Of a DNA stretch of 64,000 nt, positions 25,372 to 34,474 are shown in pieces. Position 1 is the first letter of the stretch, and the number at the start of each line of letters is the position of its first letter. The position numbers and the translations under genes were made by a program. The DNA comes from BOKV01 sp041739225 (GTDB lineage Bacteria; Pseudomonadota; Alphaproteobacteria; Rhizobiales; Rhizobiaceae). The stretch is taken from contig JBGSOG010000078.1 in NCBI GenBank assembly GCA_041739225.1, positions 55,175-119,174 on the forward strand. Reading direction: 5' to 3'. The notes under the pieces are model-generated. The model saw nothing but the letters and a program-made list of their open reading frames with translations, was not told the origin of the DNA and searched no databases.

Positions 25372-26190
25372 ATGAAGGCGGCGCGAATCATCGTAATGAC
25401 CGGCGCACTGGCTGCGGCAGCCGGAGCGGGTTTTCTGGCGCTCTCGCTGGCCAACCGCGAACCCGAGCAGCAGCTGGTTGAAGTTCAAGGCCAGAAACTC
25501 GAGATCGAACAGGTTCTTGTCGCTTCCAGCGATGTTCCGATGGGAACTGGCCTCAACGCATCCATGGTGCGTTGGCAGGACTGGCCGAAAGAGGCCATTT
25601 CCAGCGGCTTTGTTGTGAAAGCCAGTGACCCTACAGCGCTTGAAAAAATTGATGGTGCCATTGCACGGGGCGGTTTTTACCAGGGCGAGCCGATCCGCGA
25701 GACCAAGCTTGTCCGGTCGGATCGCGGGTACATGTCTGCAATCCTGCCGTCCGGTTCGCGCGCGGTGGCAACCACCATTTCCACGGCCACCAGTGCCGGC
25801 GGGTTCATCCTTCCCAACGACCATGTTGACGTGATCATGACCCGTCGCTCGAAGACCGACGAGGGCGAGGGCTTTCTGACGGAAACCATTTTGCAGAACA
25901 TCCGGGTTTTGGCGATTGACCAGACCATTGAGGAGAAGGATGGCGAGGCTGTTGTGGTCGGTGAAACCGCCACACTTCAGCTCACGCCGCGGCAGGCGGA
26001 AATCATGACGGTAGCCCAGCAAATGGCGGACCGGCTGGCACTGACCTTGCGCTCTGTTTCCGACAGCAAAAGCCAGGACACCAAGGAAGCCGACCATCTG
26101 CTCGGCGGTGAGCGCGGTGCCGGTCTGGTGCGTGTCATCAAATACGGAAACATCAAGGATGTCTCCATTCAACCAATTGAAGCCGAGTGA
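25372..26190 (+). CDS. cpaB: Flp pilus assembly protein CpaB (RcpC)
   Basis: A 272-residue periplasmic protein with an N-terminal hydrophobic helix (about 5-25), a SAF-like domain (VLVASSDVPMGTGLNASMVRW near 46-66, FYQGEPIRETKLV near 103) and the RcpC/CpaB region (ILPSGSRAVATTISTATSAGGFILPNDHVDVIMTR). It is thought to organise the pilus passage through peptidoglycan and outer membrane next to the CpaC secretin. The ATG at 25372 has GGGAG at a good distance. It is the first gene of the cpaBCDEF-tadBC series. Confidence 0.93.
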   Translation: MKAARIIVMTGALAAAAGAGFLALSLANREPEQQLVEVQGQKLEIEQVLVASSDVPMGTGLNASMVRWQDWPKEAISSGFVVKASDPTALEKIDGAIARGGFYQGEPIRETKLVRSDRGYMSAILPSGSRAVATTISTATSAGGFILPNDHVDVIMTRRSKTDEGEGFLTETILQNIRVLAIDQTIEEKDGEAVVVGETATLQLTPRQAEIMTVAQQMADRLALTLRSVSDSKSQDTKEADHLLGGERGAGLVRVIKYGNIKDVSIQPIEAE

Positions 26191-26227
26191 GACCGGTTTG
26201 TACCCGGAACAGCGCAGGAATGAAGTC

Positions 26228-27748
26228 ATGTTTGCAAAGTTGAAAACGGCAGTCTGTTTCGTTGCGCTGACAGCGGCAGCGGCAACACCTTACCCGAAAG
26301 GGGCGGTGGCGCAGACGCTCGAAGGCGCAAAGAATTACATCAAGCTCAACGCCACATCGGTGGGTGAGACAAGGCGTGTTGCCGTCGGCCTCAACAAGTC
26401 GATGGTTATCGACCTTCCAGGCGACGCGCATGACATACTTGTTGCCAATCCCGATGTAGCAGACGCTGTGACACGGTCATCGCGTCGCATTTACATCTTT
26501 GCCAAGCAGGTCGGCGAAACCAACATTTTCATCTTTGACTCCGCCGGCAAGCAGTTGCTCAGCATCGATCTGGTGATCGAACGTGACATTGCCGGACTGG
26601 AAACCTATCTGGCGAAATACATTCCCGGATCGGAAATCAAGGTCGAGATGGTCAATGACAACGTCATCCTGACCGGCACGGTCCCAACCCCGCAGCAATC
26701 GGCAAGAGCCGTGGAACTGGCCCAGGTTTTCGTGACCGGCGGCGAAGCGACCACCAACAATTTCAACCAGAACCAGACCGGTGGCACCGGCACCACGATC
26801 ATATTTGGGGATGAAGGCCGCCAGGAAAGCCAGATTGTCAATTTGCTGCAGATCGACGGCGAAGACCAGGTCAACCTCAAGGTGACCATAGCCGAGATCC
26901 AGCGCACGGTGGTCAAGCAGTTGGGAATTGATCTTACTGCGTCCGGTTCGATTGGCGGCTTGGCGTGGGGCATGTTCGGCGACAATCCGTTTGCACTGGG
27001 CAAGGATACGTCGAGGTCGAACGCGACTGCCGATTGGAGCAATGGCTCAAACTCCATCGAATCCATCGTCCGTGCGCTTGACCAGTCGGGTGTGATGCGC
27101 ACGCTTGCCGAGCCGTCCTTGACGGCGATTTCCGGCGAAACCGCCTCCTTCAAGGTCGGCGGTGAGTACAACGTGTCGGACGGAAAAGAAGAAGACAGTG
27201 GCGCGGTCACTTACAATTACCGGCAGGTTGAATATGGCGTGGGCCTTGCCTTCACACCGGTTGTTCTCTCGCCTGGGCGCATCAGCCTGAAAATCCGCAC
27301 CGAAGTTTCCGAGCCGACAACAGAAGGTTCCTACGCCATCCCGCGCGGTGCATTTGCCGCCGCATCTGCGCCCGGTATTCGTCGGCGTGAAGCTGAAACC
27401 ACCGTCGAACTGCCATCGGGTGGCACCATGGTGATTGCCGGTCTTTTAAAGGATGACGTTCGCCAGACAGTTTCCGGCTTTCCGGGGCTTAGCAAAATCC
27501 CGGTGCTTGGAACCCTGTTCCGCAGCCGGGAGTACCAGCGCTTTGAAACCGAACTCGTGATCATGGTCACGCCATACCTTGTTCGGCCGGTCGCCCGCTC
27601 GAAAATGGCCAGGCCCGATGACAATTTCAATCCGGCAGCTGATGGCGCAGGCATGTTCCTTGGCCGGGTGAACCGGATTTACGGAACCGCCGAGGGCAAG
27701 GTACCTGCCGGCCGTTACCATGGAAAAGTAGGATTCATTTACAAATGA
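26228..27748 (+). CDS. cpaC: pilus secretin CpaC (RcpA)
   Basis: A 506-residue outer-membrane secretin. Signal peptide to about residue 29; N-terminal pilus domain (RVAVGLNKSMVIDLPGDAHDILVANPDVADAVTRSSRRIYIFAKQVGETNIFIFD in part), a BON-like segment (IKVEMVNDNVILTGTVPTPQQSARA) and the C-terminal secretin core with LAEPSLTAISGETASFKVGGEYNV and VELPSGGTMVIAGLLKDD plus GFPGLSKIPVLGTLFRS. It forms the channel for the pilus. The ATG is at 26228. Confidence 0.95.
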   Translation: MFAKLKTAVCFVALTAAAATPYPKGAVAQTLEGAKNYIKLNATSVGETRRVAVGLNKSMVIDLPGDAHDILVANPDVADAVTRSSRRIYIFAKQVGETNIFIFDSAGKQLLSIDLVIERDIAGLETYLAKYIPGSEIKVEMVNDNVILTGTVPTPQQSARAVELAQVFVTGGEATTNNFNQNQTGGTGTTIIFGDEGRQESQIVNLLQIDGEDQVNLKVTIAEIQRTVVKQLGIDLTASGSIGGLAWGMFGDNPFALGKDTSRSNATADWSNGSNSIESIVRALDQSGVMRTLAEPSLTAISGETASFKVGGEYNVSDGKEEDSGAVTYNYRQVEYGVGLAFTPVVLSPGRISLKIRTEVSEPTTEGSYAIPRGAFAAASAPGIRRREAETTVELPSGGTMVIAGLLKDDVRQTVSGFPGLSKIPVLGTLFRSREYQRFETELVIMVTPYLVRPVARSKMARPDDNFNPAADGAGMFLGRVNRIYGTAEGKVPAGRYHGKVGFIYK

Positions 27749-28518
27749 CACCGGATTTCATCAGCGGAGCGCATCCCATGTACGCAGTAAACGACAATCG
27801 CCCGCAGCCGCCGCGCGGCCTGAAAAAAGCAATGCTGGCACTTCGCCAACTGCCGGCGGCAATTCCTGCGATCGCGCTGGTCATGTCGGCAGCCCTTGGC
27901 TCGGGATGCGCTTCCTACGACCGCAACCATTATGTTGCCGGCGCCATGCCGGAAGACTATCGCAGCCGCCATCCCATCGTGGTGCGGCAGGATGAAACGG
28001 CCGAGGACATTGTGGTCTCGCCCAATGCCCGCGAGCTTTCCTACCGCGACCGGGCAGTCGCATTGTCATTCGCATCCCGCTTCAAGCAGTCGGGCGCCGG
28101 CCAGATGGCCATTCTCGTCCCGACAGGGTCGGCCAACGAAATCGCGGCAAGGCACGTAGCCCGCCAGATCGTGGTTGTGCTTGCCGAGCGCGGCATCGCC
28201 ACAAGCCGCGTCAGCTTGCAGAACTACAGCGCCGCCGGACATGGCGACGCGGCGACAATCCGCATGGTCTATGAAGGCATCATCGCCGAAGTTCCAAGCC
28301 AGTGCGGCGTGTGGGACGATGACATCTTGGACACTGCCGAGAACCGCAATTACAACAATTTTGGCTGCGCAACCCAGAAGAACCTCGCTGCCATGGTGGC
28401 CAATCCAGCCGATCTGCTGGCCCCGCGCGGTGAATCTGAAATCGATGCAACGCGCCGCACAACGGTGATCAACGACTGGCGCGAGGACGGGTCAGGCTCG
28501 CTGCCTGATCTTTTCTGA
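27745..28518 (+). CDS. cpaD: pilus assembly lipoprotein CpaD
   Basis: A 257-residue CpaD family protein with a lipoprotein signal: hydrophobic stretch then ALGSGC, giving Cys near residue 55 (43 if the ATG at 27778 is used). The start at 27745 overlaps the cpaC stop (ATGA); the second ATG gives a more usual signal-peptide length. The conserved C-terminal part includes VSLQNYSAAGHGDAATIRMVYEG and NNFGCATQKNLAAMVANPADLL. It probably pilots or stabilises the secretin at the outer membrane. Confidence 0.92.
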   Translation: MTPDFISGAHPMYAVNDNRPQPPRGLKKAMLALRQLPAAIPAIALVMSAALGSGCASYDRNHYVAGAMPEDYRSRHPIVVRQDETAEDIVVSPNARELSYRDRAVALSFASRFKQSGAGQMAILVPTGSANEIAARHVARQIVVVLAERGIATSRVSLQNYSAAGHGDAATIRMVYEGIIAEVPSQCGVWDDDILDTAENRNYNNFGCATQKNLAAMVANPADLLAPRGESEIDATRRTTVINDWREDGSGSLPDLF

Positions 28519-28584
28519 TGCAGTCATAGACTGCCACCCGACAACAGCAATGGCATGGACGACAATCCCGCAGGACGGAACAAG

Positions 28585-29874
28585 ATGGCAAACATGGTTC
28601 ATAATCAGGCACTTGCAGACGGCTTCGAGGCGGGCGATACATCCGTTGCCATGGGCGACATCGGCGATATCCGTCCCATACCACGGGTGACGATCCAGGC
28701 ATTTTGCGAAAGCGAAGCGGTGGCGCAAGCGCTCGAAGCATCTTCGCGTGACCGTCGAATGGCGCGCGCCCACGTCAAGGTCCACATGGGCGGCGTCCCG
28801 GCAGCGGTGGAGTTCTACGGAACCGCGCCCACCCCAAATCTCATTGTGATTGAATCCAAACTTCCCGGCCACCAGATCGTGGGTTCGCTCGCGCGCCTGG
28901 CCGCGGTTTGCGACAGCGAAACCAAGGTCGTCGTCATCGGCCATTCCAACGATATTTCCCTTTACCGCGAACTGATGGGCAATGGTGTATCCGATTACCT
29001 CGTGGCACCGGTGTCGATGGCTGATTTCATGGGAGCGGTCTCCAACATCTTCGTCAATCCCGAGACTGGCCCCATCGGCAAGGTAATTGCCTTCATTGGT
29101 GCCAAAGGCGGTTGCGGCTCCTCAACGATTTGCCACAATGTGGCGTGGTCGATTTCCTCGCGTTTTCGCAACGACGTGGTTTTGACAGACCTCGACCTTG
29201 CCTTTGGCACGGCCAACATCAACCTCGACCAGGATCCGCCGCAAGGCGTTGCTGAAGCCGTGTTCTCACCCGAACGCATGGACGACATATTGCTCGACCG
29301 GCTTTTGGCAAAATGTGCCGAGCATTTGAGCCTGCTTGCAGCGCCTTCGACGCTTGAGCGCACCTACGACTTTGACAAGAACGCATTCACGTCATTGCTG
29401 GAAGTCGCCCAGCGCGGCGCACCCTGTGTGGTGCTGGACATCCCGCACATCTGGACCGGATGGACCCGTCAGATATTGGCCTCGGCTGACGAGGTCATCA
29501 TCACTGCCTGTCCGGAACTTGCAAATTTGCGCAACGCCAAAAACCTGATTGATACGCTGAGCGAATTGCGCCCCAACGATCACAAGCCGCGACTGGTGAT
29601 GAATCAGGTCGGGATGCCGAAGCGTCCGGAAATCAGCGTTGCTGACTTTACTGCGCCGCTTGGCGTTGATCCGCTGGCCGTCATCCCATTCGACCCGGCG
29701 CTTTTTGGAACTGCGTCCAACAACGGCCAGATGATTTCGGAAGCTGATCCCAAGAGCCCGGTTTCGGCAACGTTCGATCTGCTGGCACAAGTGATTACGG
29801 GGCGCGGCGAGATCAAGATCGAAAAGAAAAGCGGGTTCAGTCTCCTCTCGCGGTTGCGACGCAAAAAGGCCTGA
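28585..29874 (+). CDS. cpaE: pilus localisation ATPase CpaE (TadZ)
   Basis: A 429-residue protein with an N-terminal receiver-like domain (LIVIESKLPGHQIVGSLARLAAVCDSETKVVVIGHSND) that lacks the usual phospho-acceptor context, and a C-terminal MinD/ParA-type ATPase: deviant Walker A FIGAKGGCGSSTICHN near residue 166, then TDLDLAFGTANINLDQDPPQG. CpaE/TadZ places the pilus machine, often at a pole. I used the ATG at 28585 behind AGGACGG; an ATG at 28555 is possible. Confidence 0.93.
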   Translation: MANMVHNQALADGFEAGDTSVAMGDIGDIRPIPRVTIQAFCESEAVAQALEASSRDRRMARAHVKVHMGGVPAAVEFYGTAPTPNLIVIESKLPGHQIVGSLARLAAVCDSETKVVVIGHSNDISLYRELMGNGVSDYLVAPVSMADFMGAVSNIFVNPETGPIGKVIAFIGAKGGCGSSTICHNVAWSISSRFRNDVVLTDLDLAFGTANINLDQDPPQGVAEAVFSPERMDDILLDRLLAKCAEHLSLLAAPSTLERTYDFDKNAFTSLLEVAQRGAPCVVLDIPHIWTGWTRQILASADEVIITACPELANLRNAKNLIDTLSELRPNDHKPRLVMNQVGMPKRPEISVADFTAPLGVDPLAVIPFDPALFGTASNNGQMISEADPKSPVSATFDLLAQVITGRGEIKIEKKSGFSLLSRLRRKKA

Positions 29875-29941
29875 CGGGGCCAGAAGTGAGCTTGCCGCGT
29901 TGCATGCATCAGAAGAAATTTGAAATTTGTGAGGGTAAAAA

Positions 29942-31432
29942 ATGTTTGGCAAACGTGGCGGGAATACGGGAGGCGGAAGCGGTTTTGGCGCGCCAGCACC
30001 TGCTTTGGCGGAAAAGCCGGTCGCGGCTGCACCGGCCCCACGTACCCTGTCACCTGAATCACAATCGGCATTCGATCGCCTGAAAATCGAGCCGGCACCC
30101 AAGATTGTCACGCCATCCGAGCCGCTCGCGCGCGAGAAGACCGAAGACTATTATGACACCAAATCCAGCGTATTCTCGGCGCTGATCGACACCATTGATC
30201 TTGGACAACTGGCCAAGATGGAGACCGAGGCGGCGCGCGAGGAAATCCGCGACATCGTCAACGACATTGTTTCGATCAAGAACATGGCGATGTCGATCTC
30301 CGAGCAGGAAGACCTGCTGGAAGACATCTGCAACGACGTTTTGGGCTATGGCCCGCTTGAGCCGCTGCTGGCGCGCGATGACATTTCCGACATCATGATC
30401 AATGGTGCCAAGACATCGTTCATCGAAGTTGCCGGCAAGGTTCGCCCGGCCGGGATCAGGTTCCGTGACAACACCCAGCTGATGAATGTTTGCCAGCGCA
30501 TCGTCAGCCAGGTTGGCCGGCGCGTCGATGAATCCAGCCCGATCTGCGACGCCCGTCTTCCCGACGGTTCGCGCGTCAACGTCATCGCTCCGCCGCTTGC
30601 CATCGACGGCCCGGCACTCACCATCCGCAAATTCAAGAAGGACAAGCTGACCCTCGACCAGTTGGTCAAGTTCGGCTCGATCACGCAGGAAGGCGCGACG
30701 ATCCTCCAGATTATCGGACGTGTTCGTTGCAATGTCATTATTTCCGGCGGTACCGGCTCCGGCAAGACAACCTTGCTGAACTGCCTGACGCGCTACATTG
30801 ACACCGATGAACGCATTATTACCTGCGAAGACTCCGCTGAATTGCAACTTCAGCAGCCGCATGTGGTGCGATTGGAAACCCGCCCGCCAAACCTTGAAGG
30901 CGAGGGCCAGATAACCATGACAGATCTCGTCAAGAACTGTCTGCGCATGCGGCCGGAACGCATCATCGTCGGCGAAGTGCGCGGACCCGAAGTGTTCGAC
31001 TTGTTGCAGGCGATGAACACCGGCCACGACGGTTCCATGGGAACGATCCACTCCAACAACCCGCGCGAATGTCTGAACCGCATTGAATCGATGATCGCGA
31101 TGGGTGGCTACAACTTGCCCGCCAAAACAGTCCGGGAAATCGTCGTCGGTTCAATCGACGTCATAGTCCAGGCTGCCCGCCTTCGCGATGGTTCGCGGCG
31201 CATTACCCACATCACCGAGGTGATCGGCCTTGAAGGCGATGTCATCACCACCCAGGACCTTTTTGTTTACAAAATGGAAGGTGAAGACGCCAACGGCAAG
31301 ATCATCGGCAAGCACGTCTCTACCGGTATTGGTCGCCCGCATTTTTGGGATCGCGCCCGTTACTACAATGAGGAAAACCGCCTGGCGGCCGCTATCGACG
31401 CTGCCACCGACCGCAGTGGGGATGCGAACTGA
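29942..31432 (+). CDS. cpaF: pilus assembly ATPase CpaF (TadA)
   Basis: A 496-residue GspE/PilT-superfamily motor. A variable Pro/Ala-rich N-terminus precedes a helical domain (about 60-150). The core has Walker A GGTGSGKTTLLN near residue 267, aspartate box ERIITCEDSAELQLQQPHVVRLETRP, Walker B PERIIVGEVRGPEVFDLLQAMNTGHDG and the His box GTIHSN. It powers both extension and retraction in Tad systems. The end overlaps tadB by one base. Confidence 0.96.
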   Translation: MFGKRGGNTGGGSGFGAPAPALAEKPVAAAPAPRTLSPESQSAFDRLKIEPAPKIVTPSEPLAREKTEDYYDTKSSVFSALIDTIDLGQLAKMETEAAREEIRDIVNDIVSIKNMAMSISEQEDLLEDICNDVLGYGPLEPLLARDDISDIMINGAKTSFIEVAGKVRPAGIRFRDNTQLMNVCQRIVSQVGRRVDESSPICDARLPDGSRVNVIAPPLAIDGPALTIRKFKKDKLTLDQLVKFGSITQEGATILQIIGRVRCNVIISGGTGSGKTTLLNCLTRYIDTDERIITCEDSAELQLQQPHVVRLETRPPNLEGEGQITMTDLVKNCLRMRPERIIVGEVRGPEVFDLLQAMNTGHDGSMGTIHSNNPRECLNRIESMIAMGGYNLPAKTVREIVVGSIDVIVQAARLRDGSRRITHITEVIGLEGDVITTQDLFVYKMEGEDANGKIIGKHVSTGIGRPHFWDRARYYNEENRLAAAIDAATDRSGDAN

Positions 31433-32433
31433 TGTTCGGCCTTGATGTCACGGTTCTTTCTTTTGTCGGCCTTGCAACACTCGCTGCTGCCGGATTGATA
31501 TACGGCTTCATGTTTGACCGCGTTTCCAACGAGGTCAAACAGGAAAAGCGGGTCAAATCGCTGCAAGGGGCCAAGGAAAACAACCGCGCAAAGGCAGCAA
31601 CCCGCGTAGCCGATGTAGCCAAGCGCAAAAAGTCGGTGCAGGACTCGCTCAAGGAGCTTGAGGCAAAGCAGCGCGAGCGCAGCAAAAACAATGTCGGCCT
31701 GAAGAAACAGATGCAACAGGCCGGCCTCAAGACCACGATGCGCCAGTTCTGGGTTATCTCGTTTTTCTGCGGGATCGCGTTCATGGTGGGTGCCTATTTC
31801 TTTGGTGCGCCGCCATTCGTGGTCATCGCTGCGGCGGCAGTAGGCGGCTTTGGCTTTCCCCGCTGGATGGTCAGCCGCATGCGCGCGCGCCGGATGACCA
31901 AGTTTCTGGAAGAATTCCCCAATGCGGTGGATGTCATTGTTCGTGGCGTGCGAGCCGGTCTTCCGGTAAACGAATGCCTTTCCATTATCGCGCGCGAAGC
32001 CAAGGAGCCGGTTTGCACCGAGTTTCGCCGCATCATCGATACCCAGCAAATGGGTATTCCGCTGTCTGAAGCGGTGACGCGGCTTTACGAAAACATGCCG
32101 CTGACCGAGTCCAACTTCTTCGGCATTGTCATCGCCATTCAGCAATCGGCGGGCGGCAATTTGTCAGAAGCACTGGGCAATTTGTCAAACGTCCTGCGCG
32201 ATCGTAAAAAGATGAAGTACAAGATCCAGGCCATGTCTACCGAAGCCAAGACATCTGCCGGTATCATTGGCGCGTTGCCGTTTCTGGTTTCCACGCTCGT
32301 TTATCTCACCACCCCAGATTACATCAAAATCCTCTTCACCGACGAAACCGGCAATATCATCCTTGTTTGCTCCGGCCTTTGGATGGGCATCGGTATCCTG
32401 GTCATGAAGAAGATGATCAACTTCGACTTCTAG
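31432..32433 (+). CDS. tadB: pilus platform protein TadB
   Basis: A 333-residue inner-membrane protein with one N-terminal helix, a basic coiled region (KEKQEKR-type, about 30-85), two central helices, the T2SSF domain (FLEEFPNAVDVIVRGVRAGLPVNECLSIIAREAKEPV and QQSAGGNLSEALGNLSNVLRDRKKMKYKIQAMSTEAKTSA) and two C-terminal helices. It pairs with TadC to form the platform rotated by CpaF. It starts at the last base of the cpaF stop codon. Confidence 0.94.
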   Translation: MFGLDVTVLSFVGLATLAAAGLIYGFMFDRVSNEVKQEKRVKSLQGAKENNRAKAATRVADVAKRKKSVQDSLKELEAKQRERSKNNVGLKKQMQQAGLKTTMRQFWVISFFCGIAFMVGAYFFGAPPFVVIAAAAVGGFGFPRWMVSRMRARRMTKFLEEFPNAVDVIVRGVRAGLPVNECLSIIAREAKEPVCTEFRRIIDTQQMGIPLSEAVTRLYENMPLTESNFFGIVIAIQQSAGGNLSEALGNLSNVLRDRKKMKYKIQAMSTEAKTSAGIIGALPFLVSTLVYLTTPDYIKILFTDETGNIILVCSGLWMGIGILVMKKMINFDF

Positions 32434-32445
32434 GAGACCGGCACC

Positions 32446-33432
32446 ATGCTTTCCACTGCGTTGAAAGTGTTCGAGCCGGTCGTGATGCTGGCAATCCTCT
32501 CGGCAATTGCCGTATTTGCCACCGTTCTCACCATTGCCATGCCCATGTTGCAGCGCGACGAGTTGTCAACGCGAATGAAATCCGCGGCGCTCGAGCGCGA
32601 CAAGATCCGTGCCCGCGAACGTGCCCGCCTCAACGACAAGCGCAAAAGCGGACCTGTTTCACTTCGCCAGGATACTTCCGGCGTGATGCGAAGCCTGGTT
32701 GAGCGGCTGAACCTGCGCAAGGCGCTGGCGGACGAAAACACTTTCAGCAATCTGAAAATGGCCGGATATCGCAAACAGTCGCACATCTATGTTTTTCTGT
32801 TCTTCCGCCTCGTGCTTCCGATCATCATGTTGATTGGTGCGGCGGTTTACGTTTTTGCCATCGCCAACATTGACCGGCCTTTGATGGTCAAGGTCACCAT
32901 CGTGCTTTTCGTCGGCTATGCCGGCTTTTACGCACCAAACATGTTCGTCAAGAACCAGATCGGCAAGCGCCAGTTGTCGATCCGCAGGGCCTGGCCGGAC
33001 GCGCTTGACCTGATGCTGATTTGCGTTGAATCGGGCATGTCCCTGGAAGCGGCCTTTCGCAAGGTTGCCGTTGAAATTGGCATCCAGTCGCCGCAACTCG
33101 CCGAAGAACTGGTGCTCACCAACGCCGAGCTTTCTTATCTTGAAGAGCGGCGAAAGGCATATGAAAACCTCGCCTCGCGTACCGGGCTCGATGGCGTCAA
33201 ATCGGTGACCATGGCACTGATACAGGCCGAGCGCTACGGAACGCCGCTCGGCGTCGCGCTTCGGGTTCTTGCCCAGGAAAACCGCGACATGCGCATGGCC
33301 GAAGCTGAAAAGAAAGCCGCTGCGCTCCCGCCGAAATTGACAGTTCCGATGATCCTGTTCTTCCTGCCGGTGCTTTTTGCCGTCATCATGGGACCGGCCA
33401 TGATCCAGATTTTCGCCAAGACCGGCGGCTGA
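32446..33432 (+). CDS. tadC: pilus platform protein TadC
   Basis: A 328-residue paralogue of TadB: one N-terminal helix, two central helices, a T2SSF domain (RRAWPDALDLMLICVESGMSLEAAFRKVAVEIGIQSPQLAEEL and ALIQAERYGTPLGVALRVLAQENRDMRMAEAEKKAAALPPKLTVP) and a C-terminal helix pair ending in the family's GPAMIQIF. It is the last gene of the cpa series, followed by a terminator. Confidence 0.94.
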   Translation: MLSTALKVFEPVVMLAILSAIAVFATVLTIAMPMLQRDELSTRMKSAALERDKIRARERARLNDKRKSGPVSLRQDTSGVMRSLVERLNLRKALADENTFSNLKMAGYRKQSHIYVFLFFRLVLPIIMLIGAAVYVFAIANIDRPLMVKVTIVLFVGYAGFYAPNMFVKNQIGKRQLSIRRAWPDALDLMLICVESGMSLEAAFRKVAVEIGIQSPQLAEELVLTNAELSYLEERRKAYENLASRTGLDGVKSVTMALIQAERYGTPLGVALRVLAQENRDMRMAEAEKKAAALPPKLTVPMILFFLPVLFAVIMGPAMIQIFAKTGG

Positions 33433-33461
33433 TCTTCAAGGCCTGTCGCTACAGCAAACAA

Positions 33462-33494
33462 AAAACCGGCGGTTCATTGATGAGCCGCCGGTTT
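33462..33494. terminator. bidirectional terminator between tadC and the TadD gene
   Basis: AAAACCGGCGG ... CCGCCGGTTT hairpin with A-rich sequence on the left and TTTGTTTTT on the right, placed between convergent genes; it can stop transcription from both sides. Confidence 0.85.
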
Positions 33495-33526
33495 GTTTTT
33501 CATCGATCAAAATTTTTTGGGGTTTG

Positions 33527-34336
33527 TTACTGAACCTTTTGCGGCTCAGCCTTGTCCTCTGCTTTCAACTGGCTCCAGGCGTTTTGCTGGGTCAGCATCT
33601 GGCGCAGATAGTCAACATTTTCCTTGGCCGATTCCGGCGGCAATTCAGCCGATGCGATTTGCTCCGCTTCTTCGAACCTGCCTTGCAGGCCGATGACGAG
33701 GGCCAGGTTCTGCCGCACCCGGCTGTCAGCACCCGGCAGTCCATTGGCCTTGCGCAGATAGGTCTCTGCAGCAGGCAAGTCGTTGGTCAGCAGATATGAC
33801 ATGCCAAGGTTTGACAACACGGTCGGCTCGTTCGGCATGATGTCGAGCGCCTTGCGATAAAATTCGCGCGCCTCTGCCGAACGGTCAAGCTGATCCAGGA
33901 TCGCACCTTTTGCCGACAGCAAGCGCCAGTCCGGGCTGTCGGGGCGCTGGGCCCGCTCAATTACACCCAGCGCTTCCTTGAGGTTTCCGGTGGAAGCGAG
34001 TGCCTTGCCATAGGCCGAAAGCACGTCATTGTCCTGTGGATGGTGAATGACCAGCTGCCGCATCACGGCCAGTGCCTGGTCATCACGTCCGGTCATGCGC
34101 AGCAGCGAGGCATAGGTCAGGCCTGCGCCCTTGTCCTTGGGCTTGCGCCGGTAAACTTCGTCCGCCTTGCGAACCTGCTGGTTGAGTTCGCTCATCGACA
34201 TCGAGGCGATTGCGGAATTTTCGCCGCGCACCGAGCCCGTATGCCGTCGGTCGCTTGCGCATCCGCCAAGTGCAAGACCTGCGGCCAGTATCAGCGAGAT
34301 GGCAGTCAAACTGGCAGGTTGAGTGCGATGTTTCAT
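33527..34336 (-). CDS. TPR-repeat lipoprotein, TadD-like
   Basis: A 269-residue protein with a lipoprotein signal (LAAGLALGGC, Cys near residue 25) and 4-5 tetratricopeptide repeats (for example PDWRLLSAKGAILDQLDRSAEAREFYRKALDIMPNE and EPTVLSNLGMSYLLTNDLPAAETYLRKANGL in part). Position at the end of the cpa/tad locus and architecture match TadD, which helps secretin assembly. I chose the ATG at 34336; an in-frame TTG lies 12 bases upstream. Confidence 0.88.
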   Translation of the reverse strand: MKHRTQPASLTAISLILAAGLALGGCASDRRHTGSVRGENSAIASMSMSELNQQVRKADEVYRRKPKDKGAGLTYASLLRMTGRDDQALAVMRQLVIHHPQDNDVLSAYGKALASTGNLKEALGVIERAQRPDSPDWRLLSAKGAILDQLDRSAEAREFYRKALDIMPNEPTVLSNLGMSYLLTNDLPAAETYLRKANGLPGADSRVRQNLALVIGLQGRFEEAEQIASAELPPESAKENVDYLRQMLTQQNAWSQLKAEDKAEPQKVQ

Positions 34337-34474
34337 GGCGCTGTCCAAATGGTCCTGTCACAATGCGCCAGCGATTCGGTACTGGCGGGATTTATCCGCC
34401 AAGAAATATTCTGTTAACCCTAATGCATGGTTAACTTGCCCGTACTGGAATTTGCGGGCCATCGGGAGGTGCGG